From Alphaproteobacteria bacterium (GTDB lineage Bacteria; Pseudomonadota; Alphaproteobacteria; TMED109), in contig JAJDWH010000043.1 in assembly GCA_022825705.1 (NCBI GenBank), forward strand, positions 124,001 to 188,000: DNA of 64,000 nucleotides. Reading direction: 5' to 3'. Of this stretch, positions 8,964 through 18,122 are shown piece by piece. Positions within the stretch are counted from its first letter, which is position 1, and each line of letters starts with the position of its first letter. The notes under the pieces were generated by a model that made no database searches, was not told the origin of the DNA, and saw only the letters and a list, made by a program, of their open reading frames with translations. A program made the position numbers and the translations under genes.

Positions 8964-11282
8964 GTGGAAGATTTGTTGAACGCACTGCGCCGGTTTGACG
9001 CGCTCAGGGATGGAGATGCTGGTGGTGACTTGGTCAGTCGCCGTGTGTTGGAGTCGATCACGCCGACCTATGCAGAAGATTCCCTTGTACCCAGCTTGGG
9101 GAATCGCCTGCGCTCGGCGTTGGCTGCGGGACGGATCGACCGCTTGTACCAGCACCAGTGCGACGCGATCGCTCGGGCGCTGGAAGGAGCAAATGTTGTC
9201 CTTCAGGCGCCCACTGCGAGCGGCAAGACGCTGGCTTTTCAGGTTCCCATGCTGGAATCTTTGTGCGAGCCAGGTGCGCACGCACTGATGCTCTATCCCA
9301 CCAAGGCGCTCGCACTGGACCAGCGCGATCAGCTGATGCGCTTGACGAGTGCCATGCCGGGATCACCGATTGAATCTTGGTGGTACGACGGGGACACGGA
9401 CCATGAGGACCGGAAGCTATTGCGGAAGAGTCCGCCGAAGATCCTCATCACGAATCCAGACATGCTGCACAACAGCTTTCTGGGTCACTCGGAGCAATGG
9501 TCCAAGTTCTATAGGGGCTTGAAGTGGGTGATTGTCGACGAGATCCACGAGTATCGTGGTTACTTTGGCTCGAACGTCGCCATGATCCTTAGGCGCTTTT
9601 CGCATCATCTGGCCTCCCATGGGGTTCAGCCACAGTTTTTTCTCTGTTCAGCCACGTGCGCCAACGCGAAAGAGCACGCAGAAAACCTGACCGGCTTGGA
9701 CTTCTTGGAGGTGAACGCCGATGGCGGACTGCGACCCCGGCGGGAATTCGTGTTCGTCCAGCCGGATATCCCCGACTACCAATATTGGGACGTCCTGCAA
9801 CTTCGCACTGTGATGGCAGGCCTGGCTTGCGTGGCGGAGGGCAAGTCGGTACTGGCTTTCTGCCCGACACGGAAGTTCGCGGAGGCGTGCTATCCGATTG
9901 CAATGCGCGAAATCGAGAAGCGTCGGGCCGCGGGTGAGAGCGGCCTGGACCCCGATGTGGTACGGGTGTTCCGCGCTGGCCTGGCGACCGATGAGCGGCA
10001 CGAGGTCCAGGAAGGCCTGAAGCGTGGCGATGTACGCCTCGTGTTCACGACCAACGCTCTGGAAATGGGGATAGACATTGGCGGTCTAGATGGAATCATC
10101 ATGGCCGGTTTTCCAGATAGCATGATGTCCGCGTGGCAGCGCATCGGGCGAGCAGGACGAAGCTGGGATGCCGAGGCGTTCGTCCTTTACTTCGCGCGTA
10201 ACAACCCGCTGGATCGGTTCTACGCCGCCAATCTGGACACCTGCCTCGACAAACCACTCGACGACCTCGTTGTAAATTCACAAAACGAGGATCTCGTCGA
10301 AAAGCACTTGGGGTCTCTCCTGTTCGAGACACCTGGCCTGAGCGGGAACGCTGCGATTCTCGGGCCGACCATGGAGCGTGAGGCACGAAAGCGCATCGAA
10401 GCGGGAGCAACACCAGTGAAGTCTGGGAACTGGAGGCCTCACCCTCGCCTGAACATCCGGGGCGGTGGTGCCGGTATGTTCGTTCTCAAGGAGGGCAACC
10501 GGGAGATCGGCACGCTGTCGGCGCAACAGCAGTTCCGAGAGGCCTATCTGCGGGCAATTTATATGCACGCAGGACGCAGCTACCGGGTGATCGAAGTGGC
10601 GCTGACCGGTAGCGGTGGCGAGATCGTCCTGGAAACCGCGGATGCGATGCTGCGGACTCGAGCGTCCACGTTCACGACTGTATCGGAACAGGACATCTTT
10701 GCTGGATGGCGGTGGGTGGCAGACCACATCGAGGTGAACGCGTTCTACGGCAAGGTGCTGATAACCGAGTCGATCAACTCCGTCCAAGAGGTTAACGAGC
10801 GCACCGGCGATGTGCTTGACCAGTGGACCCCGCAGAGCAACTCCGCCCAATTCAAAAACGCCCACGCATTCTGGATCCAGCAGCACCGGCCAGCTGGCGT
10901 ATCCCCAGCAGCGATCAACGCATTCCAGCAATTGCTCCGGGTTGGCGCGTTGTTCTCAATTCCACTGGATGCGCACGACATCTTTCCGCACGCCGTCGCC
11001 AATCAGCAAAAGGCCTATGTCGTGGAGAGCTACCCAGGTGGAATCGGAATTGTCAAAAAGATTCTGGAGCGATGGCGTTCCGTCCTGAAGGTAGGCGTCG
11101 ATATTGCATCGGCATGCAAGTGCAAACTTGGATGCCCCAACTGCATCGTACCTCCCCGTGCGACCGAGGACATGGACAAGTTGGGGGCTATCGAATTCGC
11201 GGAAGCGCTGTTGGATGCGACACGCAGCAACGCAACCGGCAAGTTCGACGGCGGGCTTTGGGTCGTGCCGCCATCAGCATAG
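8964..11282 (+). CDS. DEAD/DEAH helicase with C-terminal DUF1998 four-cysteine domain (MrfA/YprA-like)
   Basis: A superfamily 2 helicase of 772 residues from GTG 8964, which has a GGGAG site 6 bases upstream; a GTG at 8853 would add 37 residues. Motifs in order: APTASGKT (Walker A), DEIH, SATC, TTNALEMGIDI (motif V), QRIGRAGR (motif VI). Near the C-terminus is the zinc-type cluster C-K-C-K-L-G-C-P-N-C of DUF1998 helicases such as Bacillus MrfA, a 3'-5' DNA repair helicase. DUF1998 also occurs in DISARM defence (DrmB), but there it is separate from the helicase. It follows the regulator/PIN pair by about 160 bases and may be part of the same system. Confidence 0.87.
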   Translation: MEDLLNALRRFDALRDGDAGGDLVSRRVLESITPTYAEDSLVPSLGNRLRSALAAGRIDRLYQHQCDAIARALEGANVVLQAPTASGKTLAFQVPMLESLCEPGAHALMLYPTKALALDQRDQLMRLTSAMPGSPIESWWYDGDTDHEDRKLLRKSPPKILITNPDMLHNSFLGHSEQWSKFYRGLKWVIVDEIHEYRGYFGSNVAMILRRFSHHLASHGVQPQFFLCSATCANAKEHAENLTGLDFLEVNADGGLRPRREFVFVQPDIPDYQYWDVLQLRTVMAGLACVAEGKSVLAFCPTRKFAEACYPIAMREIEKRRAAGESGLDPDVVRVFRAGLATDERHEVQEGLKRGDVRLVFTTNALEMGIDIGGLDGIIMAGFPDSMMSAWQRIGRAGRSWDAEAFVLYFARNNPLDRFYAANLDTCLDKPLDDLVVNSQNEDLVEKHLGSLLFETPGLSGNAAILGPTMEREARKRIEAGATPVKSGNWRPHPRLNIRGGGAGMFVLKEGNREIGTLSAQQQFREAYLRAIYMHAGRSYRVIEVALTGSGGEIVLETADAMLRTRASTFTTVSEQDIFAGWRWVADHIEVNAFYGKVLITESINSVQEVNERTGDVLDQWTPQSNSAQFKNAHAFWIQQHRPAGVSPAAINAFQQLLRVGALFSIPLDAHDIFPHAVANQQKAYVVESYPGGIGIVKKILERWRSVLKVGVDIASACKCKLGCPNCIVPPRATEDMDKLGAIEFAEALLDATRSNATGKFDGGLWVVPPSA

Positions 11283-11687
11283 CCACGCAAATTGAGAGTT
11301 CGTTGCAGAAGCTTCGTTCGACCCGCAGGCACAAGCGGAGAGGAAGTCGTCGGTCGACTTGGCTCACTTACAGGTGACGTGGTCTACGTTACGCTGGTAG
11401 ACGGAAACCCGGATATCGGCCTCAAAAATCTGTACCCGCGCGGGCATCGCTCGTATTTCGTCGGGCCGAGCATGATCGGTCACAACGGCCAGAAACCCGC
11501 TGACCTACACCTGCAAACCACAACTGTTCGCCAAGGTGGGACCCCGTGTGGGGGAACACTCAACACTTGTCGTTTCCTCTGTTGACATCAGCCCCTTGGC
11601 GAACGCAGCGAAGTCCACTTGAGAAACTTTGCGCCGGCGACGCGTTCGACGATCGGGGGAAGCTGACGACAGGCGGATGGCAGCCCT
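11283..11687. other. Intergenic stretch, no recognised gene
   Basis: About 400 bases between the helicase and the end of larA. A 97-codon frame (11292-11585, plus) has no recognisable domain or good ribosome-binding site and I do not call it. No repeat or clear hairpin was seen. Confidence 0.4.
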
Positions 11688-12968
11688 TCAGGGAGCGTAA
11701 TGCGGGACGACGTACGGCCCCTCCGGCACGAACGCCACCCGCGGATCCCCGTGCTCGGCAATGCTTCGGGTGATCGCATCCTCCACCGATTCAATCATCC
11801 TGACGCCGGTCAGGGCGCGCTCCTCTTCATCGAGGCCGGTCGTGTAGAGCGAGACAGTTCCCGCGCGCATGGGTGCAAGCTGCTTCTCGGCCTGCCACTC
11901 GTCGACATCGGCATGCCGTTTCTCGAGAAGGCTTGCCAGGAATCGGTCTGGTCCCAGGGCAATGAGACGCCGCTGCGCTTCTACGTAGTCCGGCGATCCC
12001 ATGCCTTCCGAGCAGGCCGAGACGACGATCAAGTTGCCGTTCGGCGCCATGATGTCGAGAGGGCCGACCATCCCCTTGACTGTCTGGTAATAGGTCTTGT
12101 CCAGTGGGTAACCGGCGCTTGACGTGACGATCGTCGGATAGCGCTCAGATACCGGGAGCTCCGTATACGCGCGGGTAAACGCCACGGCCTGCAGGTGACT
12201 CTCGATAATCTCGCCGTAGTTGACGAAGGACATCCGTCGCTCGTCGTCGATCACCGTGTTGATCGCGTACGCGCCGCCGATCATTCGGACCACCTCGAGC
12301 TGGTCTTCGTGCAGCGGATTGCCCTGGAGCACGCAGTTGGCCGCGTTCGGGTCTTCCATGTAACGGGCGCTGTGGAACGTGGTGATCGTGTCGGCGTGCG
12401 CGACACCGGGAGCGATGATCTTTCGTCCGCCCGAGTAGCCCGCCATGAAATGCGGCTCCACGAGGCCGATGGCCAGGCGCAGATCCGCCTCGACGAACCG
12501 CCGGTCCAGCTTGATGACGTTGCCGCGCCTGGTGGTGCCGACCTCCACGTGGTCTTCGTCGCGGCGGGCAAAATGGTTCGCCACTTGGACCGTGTCGAGG
12601 ACCCACCCGTCGCCGACCAGCTCCAGGAGTTCCTCGCCTTCGTTGGGCCGATGCAGCCCCGTCGCCACGAGGACGGTGATCGCTTCGGCCGGCATTCCGC
12701 CCGCCAGCAGCGTGCGCAGGACAACCGGCAGGATGTCGCCGTTGGGCACGGGACGCGTGATGTCGCAGATCAGGACGCAGGCCGACTTGGATGCGGCGGC
12801 GGCCTCGCGGAGACCTCGTGCGTTGACCGGGGCGTCCAGCGCCTCGCCGACAGCCCCGGACGGATCGGCAAGCACCGGCATGGCCGGTTTCCGCAGGACG
12901 GTCGCCCGCCAGTCCGGTGCCACGTTGACGGCCAGGGATCCGCGGTCGTAGCTCATGTCAACGTGCAT
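11688..12968 (-). CDS. larA: LarA-family nickel-pincer-dependent racemase/epimerase
   Basis: A 426-residue LarA (DUF2088) protein. Landmarks: ICDITRPVPN, the H-R-P segment of TGLHRPNEGEEL that corresponds to the first catalytic His, and HFMAGYSGGRKIIAPG with the second His and the Lys to which the nickel pincer nucleotide is bound covalently. Founding LarA racemises lactate; many homologues act on other 2-hydroxy acids or sugar acids, so the substrate is open. It is the last gene of a larC-larE-larB-larA operon. Starts at 12968 or 12957 are possible; the latter begins just after the larB stop. The nearby D-2-hydroxyacid dehydrogenase (1.5 kb) suggests hydroxyacid metabolism. Confidence 0.93.
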   Translation of the reverse strand: MHVDMSYDRGSLAVNVAPDWRATVLRKPAMPVLADPSGAVGEALDAPVNARGLREAAAASKSACVLICDITRPVPNGDILPVVLRTLLAGGMPAEAITVLVATGLHRPNEGEELLELVGDGWVLDTVQVANHFARRDEDHVEVGTTRRGNVIKLDRRFVEADLRLAIGLVEPHFMAGYSGGRKIIAPGVAHADTITTFHSARYMEDPNAANCVLQGNPLHEDQLEVVRMIGGAYAINTVIDDERRMSFVNYGEIIESHLQAVAFTRAYTELPVSERYPTIVTSSAGYPLDKTYYQTVKGMVGPLDIMAPNGNLIVVSACSEGMGSPDYVEAQRRLIALGPDRFLASLLEKRHADVDEWQAEKQLAPMRAGTVSLYTTGLDEEERALTGVRMIESVEDAITRSIAEHGDPRVAFVPEGPYVVPHYAP

Positions 12969-13662
12969 GGTCGACTCCGACAGGATCGGCCCGGTTCGCC
13001 CGCGCGTGCCCAATCGCGCGCAAGGCAGCGCAGGCCGCCCCGAAGCCGTTGTCGATGTTCACAACCGCGACGCCGGGACTGCAGCTGGTCAGCGAACTAT
13101 ACAGCGCGGTTTCACCGTTCCTGGCGGCGCCGTACCCGGTCGAGACGGGTACGGCGATCACCAGTCCCGGGACGAGACCGCCGATCACGCTGACCATGGC
13201 GGCATCCATCCCGGCGACCGCAATGATCACGTCCATCTCGGCGAGCCGGTCGACCTGGTCGAGCAGGCGCCACAATCCCGCCACACCGACATCGCACACG
13301 AGTTCGCTGGGAACTCCGGCGTAGGTCAGCGTCCGGGCGGCTTCGTGGGCGACGGCCGCATCGGATGATCCGGCCGCCACGATCGCGATGCGGGCCGGGC
13401 CTTCCGGCGGCGGGACGGCACCGAGGATGGCGGTTCGCGAGAGCGCGTGGTAGTCGAGGGCAGCGGCAGTTTCTTCCGACAACGCCTGGACCTGCTGATC
13501 CGACAAGCGGGTCAGGAACAAACTGCGGTCGGCGGCCGCGGCCTCATCGAGGATGTGCGAGAGCTGTGCGAGGGTCTTCGTTTCGCACAGGATCGCCTCG
13601 TCCAGGCCGATGCGGGCCCGCCGTTCGGTATCCAGCAGGACCTCGCGGCTGACGTCACTCAC
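12958..13662 (-). CDS. larB: LarB, nickel pincer cofactor biosynthesis carboxylase
   Basis: A 234-residue LarB/PurE-like protein. LarB carboxylates C5 of the pyridinium ring of nicotinic acid adenine dinucleotide and hydrolyses the phosphoanhydride, giving the first intermediate of the pincer cofactor. Visible are the PurE-like IVAAGSSDAAVAHEA and the IAVAGMDAAMVSVIGGL and GYGAARNGE segments. Its start overlaps the end of larE by 8 bases, and its stop lies at or within the start of larA, which implies translational coupling along the operon. Confidence 0.93.
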   Translation of the reverse strand: MSDVSREVLLDTERRARIGLDEAILCETKTLAQLSHILDEAAAADRSLFLTRLSDQQVQALSEETAAALDYHALSRTAILGAVPPPEGPARIAIVAAGSSDAAVAHEAARTLTYAGVPSELVCDVGVAGLWRLLDQVDRLAEMDVIIAVAGMDAAMVSVIGGLVPGLVIAVPVSTGYGAARNGETALYSSLTSCSPGVAVVNIDNGFGAACAALRAIGHARANRADPVGVDHAR

Positions 13663-14512
13663 CCGGCTGCCTTCGGATCACTGCGCTCCCGCGCCGGTAC
13701 GGTGCAAATCCCACGGTCCCGTGGCGATCGGTACCGGCAAACAATGCGCGCACGCGTTCGCCAAGGTCGCGCCGCTCGTCCTCATCCAGCAGTTCCAGCG
13801 TCGGCCCGTCGAGTTCCACCGTGACGGCGTCCGCGCGCACACGGCAGCGGACCGTGGCAGGGGTCAGCTCCCGACGCAGCATCTGTTCGGCCGTATCGAT
13901 GGCGTCGAGGACATCGTCGGCAATGGAGATGCCGGTCTCGACGCGGCTCGACAGGCAGGGGGAGGCCGGAAGTCCCGCGAACTGCTCGAGACCGTGGGAG
14001 GCCGCCAAGCGGCGGATCGCGGCCTTGTCGATGCGGGCCTCGATCCAGGGATGGCGCACGGCGTGGTCCTTGGCCGCCCGGAGCCCGGGGCGGAAGTCGT
14101 CGAGGTCGTCCAGATTGGCCCCGGAGAGCACGGTGGACGTCGTGTGCTGGCGGATCGTCCGATAGAGGTTGTGCTTGCAGTAGAAGCAGCGGTTGACCGG
14201 ATTGCGGAGGTAGTTCGGGTCCGAGAACTCGCCGGCGTCGATAATGCTGAGCGGCCAGCCGGCCGGTTCAGCCAGGGCCCGCAACCGTTCGGTGGCCGCG
14301 GCGGGAACAGCTGGCGAGACCGCATGGAACAGCCGTGTCTCGGATGGTTTTCGCGCGAGCGCAAGCGCGGCAAGCGTGGTGCTGTCGACGCCGCCGCTGA
14401 CGGCGACGGCGACGGGCCCCATCGCGTCCAGCACGGCGTGCAGGGAAGCCAGCAAGTCAGTCGTTGCGGTCGGCACGCTCGTTTCCATCGTGGGTTCCAT
14501 CGGCTCGGGCAA
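13655..14512 (-). CDS. larE: LarE, sulfur transferase for the nickel pincer cofactor (three-cysteine form)
   Basis: A 285-residue PP-loop enzyme: SGGVDSTTLA (residues about 39-48) is the AMP-forming loop. LarE adenylates the pyridinium carboxylates and adds sulfur. Three cysteines stand out: C109 and C112 in NRCFYCKHNLY, and C186 in SPCLSSR. Single-cysteine LarE (Lactiplantibacillus) gives up its own Cys sulfur, whereas three-cysteine forms such as that of Thermotoga are reported to hold a [4Fe-4S] cluster and could act catalytically. This protein looks like the latter. The start overlaps larC by up to 56 bases; internal Met codons (e.g. 14488) would shorten that. Confidence 0.92.
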   Translation of the reverse strand: MPEPMEPTMETSVPTATTDLLASLHAVLDAMGPVAVAVSGGVDSTTLAALALARKPSETRLFHAVSPAVPAAATERLRALAEPAGWPLSIIDAGEFSDPNYLRNPVNRCFYCKHNLYRTIRQHTTSTVLSGANLDDLDDFRPGLRAAKDHAVRHPWIEARIDKAAIRRLAASHGLEQFAGLPASPCLSSRVETGISIADDVLDAIDTAEQMLRRELTPATVRCRVRADAVTVELDGPTLELLDEDERRDLGERVRALFAGTDRHGTVGFAPYRRGSAVIRRQPGE

Positions 14513-15677
14513 GCGCCTGCTGTTCGACCCTGGCGCGCAACTCGACCCGTCCGGCGCGGTCGGAATCGGCGGCGCTGACGTCGATCATCTCCGCTTTCGC
14601 GGAGCGGCGGCCGGCGGGGCGCCCGGCAACCTTAACGCGGATGGATCGCTCCGTGTCATCGACGGTCACCATGGTCCGGGGAAGAAGCAGGCGATCCGTC
14701 AGGGTCCAGCGCAGCCCCAGCGTCGTGGTCTCGAGAAAGCAGCGCTCGGCCACCGCGCGGACCTGCTGGGGGCGGGCGAGCACCTGGACCCGGACCGCCA
14801 TCCGGTTGTGCTTGCCGGTGACGGCCTGCTGCGTCACGTCGAGCACGCCGTCGCCGGCGCGCACCCGCTCAAGCCCGGCCGCAAGATCTTCCGGCGACTG
14901 GTCGTCCACCTCGAAGGTCAGCACGGCGATCTGATCGCCCTGCAGCTCATCAGCCACCGGATCGTAGAACTGGGCCCTGAGGACGTTGCTCCGGCCCTCG
15001 AACGTGCTGCTTCCGAACCCATGCCCGGTCGCGAGCAGTCGCCGCGGCACGAAGTCCGCCGCCTGCTCCGGTGCGAGATGGCGCAGGATGGCGGCGCCGG
15101 TCGGCGTGATGCGTTCGCCGTCGATCCCGTCGTCGACCATCACCATGCCGGCCAGCAGTAGGGAAGTGGCCGGCGCGGGAACCGGGAGCAGCCCGTGCTC
15201 CGTCTTGACCATTCCCCGACCCCGTGGGAGCGCACCGCACGACCAGGTGGGCGATTCGGCGGCCTCGATCAACGCTGCCGCCGCGACCAGGTCCACAGGC
15301 GTGTCTAGGCCACCTAGTTCGTGAAACGCTACTTCGGCCACGGGAATCCCGTGGACCTCGGCTTCCGCATTGGCGAGCAGATCGAGAATGTCGAGCGCCC
15401 GCTCCCGCACCGCGCTCCCGAGTGATGCCTGCGCGATCCACTCGCGTACCGTGTCCGCCGGTGTCGCGTGGGGAGGGGTCGGGCAGGCCACCCGGAAACG
15501 GCTTCCGCTCAGGATGCCGTCGCTGTGCGCTTCGAATGCGATGGATACCCGGTCGCTGAGCTGCAGCGCCTGGACCGCCGCCTCCACCGCCTCGCCGTAG
15601 TCGGGACGGGCGTCGACCATTGCCGCCGCGAACATGTCGCCGGCAGCACCTCCTACGGCATCGAGATGAACGTGCAT
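14457..15677 (-). CDS. larC: LarC, nickel insertion protein for the pincer cofactor
   Basis: A 406-residue LarC (DUF111), here a single uninterrupted frame; in lactobacilli the gene needs a programmed frameshift. It uses CTP to insert nickel into the pincer nucleotide. Landmarks are HLDAVGGAAGDMFAAAM at the N-terminus, FHELGGLDTPVDLVAAA in the middle and ERCFLETTTLGLR near the C-terminus. It is the first gene of the minus-strand lar operon, with about 280 bases to the divergent SDR gene, where the operon promoter should lie. Confidence 0.93.
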   Translation of the reverse strand: MHVHLDAVGGAAGDMFAAAMVDARPDYGEAVEAAVQALQLSDRVSIAFEAHSDGILSGSRFRVACPTPPHATPADTVREWIAQASLGSAVRERALDILDLLANAEAEVHGIPVAEVAFHELGGLDTPVDLVAAAALIEAAESPTWSCGALPRGRGMVKTEHGLLPVPAPATSLLLAGMVMVDDGIDGERITPTGAAILRHLAPEQAADFVPRRLLATGHGFGSSTFEGRSNVLRAQFYDPVADELQGDQIAVLTFEVDDQSPEDLAAGLERVRAGDGVLDVTQQAVTGKHNRMAVRVQVLARPQQVRAVAERCFLETTTLGLRWTLTDRLLLPRTMVTVDDTERSIRVKVAGRPAGRRSAKAEMIDVSAADSDRAGRVELRARVEQQALARADGTHDGNERADRND

Positions 15678-15957
15678 CGGCGGCTTCTCGGAGGCCCGGT
15701 CAGGTGGGCGTCGTGGGGTCGGGACAGCAGCGCCGCGGCGGTCACGTCGCTGCGCAACGCCGCTGCGCTGGATGCCGGCGCGGAATCCGGTCGAGCGGAT
15801 GCGTCCGTCGCCGCGTGCTGTAAGGTGCGGCCCGCGAGTGTACCACCTGCATCAGGCAGGGAATGACGACCCGAACCGCCGGGATGCCTTGCCGGCGCCG
15901 CTTCTACGGGTTGTCGCAGTTTTGTCCAGCCGTCAATCGCCCGGGAGTTCCAGTTCC

Positions 15958-16722
15958 ATGCAATCAGTTTGTCTTGTGATCGGCGCCGGCGCCGGTATCG
16001 GGAGCAACGTTGCCAGACGCTTTGCCAGCGAGGGCTACCACGCGGTCTTGTGCCGCCGTACGGACGAAGAGGGTCTGAAGAAGTCGGTCGCCAGCATCGA
16101 GCGCGAAGGGGGCAGCGCTTCGGGGTTCCTGCTGAACGCCGTCGAACCCGACGGCATCGAGGACCGGATCACGGACGTGGAAGCGAACATCGGCCCCATC
16201 GAGGTCGTGGTCTACAACCTTGGAGCCCAGATCGGCAACCGCGCCCTCACGGATACGACCTACAAGGCGTTTGAACGCGGGTGGCGCATGGCCACGTTCG
16301 GCCTGTTCCGCGTGGCCACCAGTGTGTGTCCGCTCATGGTGAAGCGGGGCAAGGGGACGATCCTGGTGACCTCGGCCACCGCGGCGATGCGCGGAAACAA
16401 GGAGCAGCACTCCCACGCGGCGGCCATGGGAGGGCGGCGCATGCTATGCCAGTCCCTCAATGCGGAATTCAGCTCGAAGGGCATTCACGTCGTCCACGTC
16501 CTCATCGACGGCGCGGTGGATGCGCCGGACACCCTAGGCAAGATGCTCGGGCCCGAGGCCTTCAAGAAACTCCGCGAGGAGCGAGGACTGGAGCACGACG
16601 GGCTGCTGCTTCCCGCGAAGATCGCCGAGACGTACTTCCATCTCGCGCAGCAGCATCGCTCGGCCTGGACGCACGAGCTGGATCTGCGGGCGTTCTCCGA
16701 CCTCCCCTGGTGGAACCACTGA
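15958..16722 (+). CDS. SDR-fold protein with substituted catalytic residues
   Basis: A 254-residue short-chain-dehydrogenase fold starting at ATG 15958; the frame is open further upstream without homology. The cofactor motif is VIGAGAGIG (residues 7-15) and the NNAG motif is changed to YNLG (86-89). Ser139 lies in VTSA. Where a classical enzyme has Tyr-x3-Lys, this protein has H153-A-A-A-M157, so both the general acid and the Lys are missing. It could be a non-catalytic SDR, an enzyme using another mechanism, or a binding protein. It is divergent from the lar operon. Confidence 0.82.
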   Translation: MQSVCLVIGAGAGIGSNVARRFASEGYHAVLCRRTDEEGLKKSVASIEREGGSASGFLLNAVEPDGIEDRITDVEANIGPIEVVVYNLGAQIGNRALTDTTYKAFERGWRMATFGLFRVATSVCPLMVKRGKGTILVTSATAAMRGNKEQHSHAAAMGGRRMLCQSLNAEFSSKGIHVVHVLIDGAVDAPDTLGKMLGPEAFKKLREERGLEHDGLLLPAKIAETYFHLAQQHRSAWTHELDLRAFSDLPWWNH

Positions 16723-17119
16723 TCGCGGGCTCGCAAGGTCAGCGAGCCTGCGCCAGCCACAAGATGGACCGACGCACCGGCGCCGGTTCTTCGGTCGGGA
16801 CGGGGACGCCACCGCTCGCGAGTGAGTCCAACGCACCCATTTGCCCGAGCTTGGGGCAGCCGCGGCTGCCCGGGACCCGGCGGGTGCCGGTGGGAGTCTT
16901 TGCTGCTTGGCCAGTCCCCTGCCAAGGCAGTACCATCTTGTCCAGGGAGAAGAGACCGGTCAGGTAGGAGCGGACCGCGATCTGACCGTTCGCGTTGTCC
17001 ACGACCTCGGACGTGGTCCGTCCGCGCCCTGGCGCCGTGCCGAAGAGGTATCCGGCCTGCCGGTCCGCACGGTGCCACCGAGCGGCGTCCGTGCGAGCCG
17101 ATGCGAGTGGAGGACAAAC
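16723..17119. other. Intergenic stretch, no gene seen
   Basis: About 400 bases between the SDR and the hydrolase. Frames on both strands run through it but have no recognisable content; it probably contains the promoter of the downstream gene. Confidence 0.4.
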
Positions 17120-17998
17120 ATGTGCGACGAGAGCACGCAGCGTGACGCGGACGACTACCTGCGCCGCTCCGGGAACCTGACCCGGCGCCGGTTCGGGGCG
17201 CTGTCCCTCGGGACGGGAGCGGCCTCGCTCCTCCCCCCGACTGCAGCCGCGCATGCGGTGACGGCCACGGATATCGACGTACCGACGCCCGACGGCATGG
17301 CGGACTGCCACTTCGTGCATCCCTCGAGCGGCGCCCATGCGGGCGTATTGGTCTGGCCCGATGCACTCGGATTGCGGCCGGCGTTCAAGGAGATGGGTCG
17401 GCGACTGGCCGAATCAGGCTACGCGGTCCTGGTCGTCAACCCCTACTATCGTGCCGTGAAGGCGCCCGTGGCACCCGAGGGTGCCTCGTTTCGCGACGAG
17501 TCGACGCGCGCAACGATCATCCCCCTGATGCGCGCCCTGACCCCAAGGCACACGGTGACCGACGCTCGGGCCTTCGTTGCCTTCCTGGACAGCCAGAATG
17601 CAGTGGCCGGCGACCGCAAGATGGGAACGACGGGGTACTGCATGGGCGGCGCCATGACCATGCGCACCGCGGCCGAGTTCCCCGACCGGATAGGCGCCGG
17701 CGCATCGTTCCATGGCGGCAGGCTCGTGACCGACGCGCCCGACAGCCCGCACCTGCTCGTCGGCCAGATGCGCGCGCACTATCTGGTGGCGATCGCCGAA
17801 AACGATGACGCGAAGGAACCGGAGGCCAAGACCGCGCTCCGTGGAGCATTTGCCGCCGCCGGACTGCCGGCGGAGATCGAGGTGTACGCCGGCACGCTCC
17901 ACGGCTGGTGCTCGCTGGACTCGGCCGTGTACCACGAGGCGCAGGCGGAGCGAGCCTGGGGCCGGCTGCTGGCCCTGTTCGACAGAGCCCTGGCCTGA
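17120..17998 (+). CDS. Exported dienelactone-hydrolase-family protein
   Basis: A 292-residue alpha/beta hydrolase starting at ATG 17120, with GGAGG 6 bases upstream. The N-terminus has a twin-arginine-type leader (TRRRFGALSLGTGAASLL), so it is probably exported folded. The nucleophile motif is G-Y-C-M-G-G, a Cys nucleophile as in dienelactone hydrolase, followed by an acidic segment (AENDDAKE) and HGWC with the catalytic His. The family cleaves dienelactones in chlorocatechol breakdown, but many members act on other esters. It may be cotranscribed with nothing else; the next gene is on the opposite strand. Confidence 0.87.
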   Translation: MCDESTQRDADDYLRRSGNLTRRRFGALSLGTGAASLLPPTAAAHAVTATDIDVPTPDGMADCHFVHPSSGAHAGVLVWPDALGLRPAFKEMGRRLAESGYAVLVVNPYYRAVKAPVAPEGASFRDESTRATIIPLMRALTPRHTVTDARAFVAFLDSQNAVAGDRKMGTTGYCMGGAMTMRTAAEFPDRIGAGASFHGGRLVTDAPDSPHLLVGQMRAHYLVAIAENDDAKEPEAKTALRGAFAAAGLPAEIEVYAGTLHGWCSLDSAVYHEAQAERAWGRLLALFDRALA

Positions 17999-18122
17999 GG
18001 GGATCGACCGCTCCCGAGTGAGGGTGCGTCCCGCCTGGGGAGGTGTCGCGGACGGCTAGACGAGGTCGTCCAGATGCCTCGCGCCGCCGTGTGACGACCG
18101 CGTCCGGTGGGCGAGCGACGTG

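Noticed and set aside
11292..11585. 97-codon plus-strand frame after the helicase
   Set aside because: No family recognised, no good ribosome-binding site; kept only as an intergenic note.
16485..17366. 293-codon minus-strand frame
   Set aside because: Antisense to the SDR and hydrolase genes, low-complexity content.
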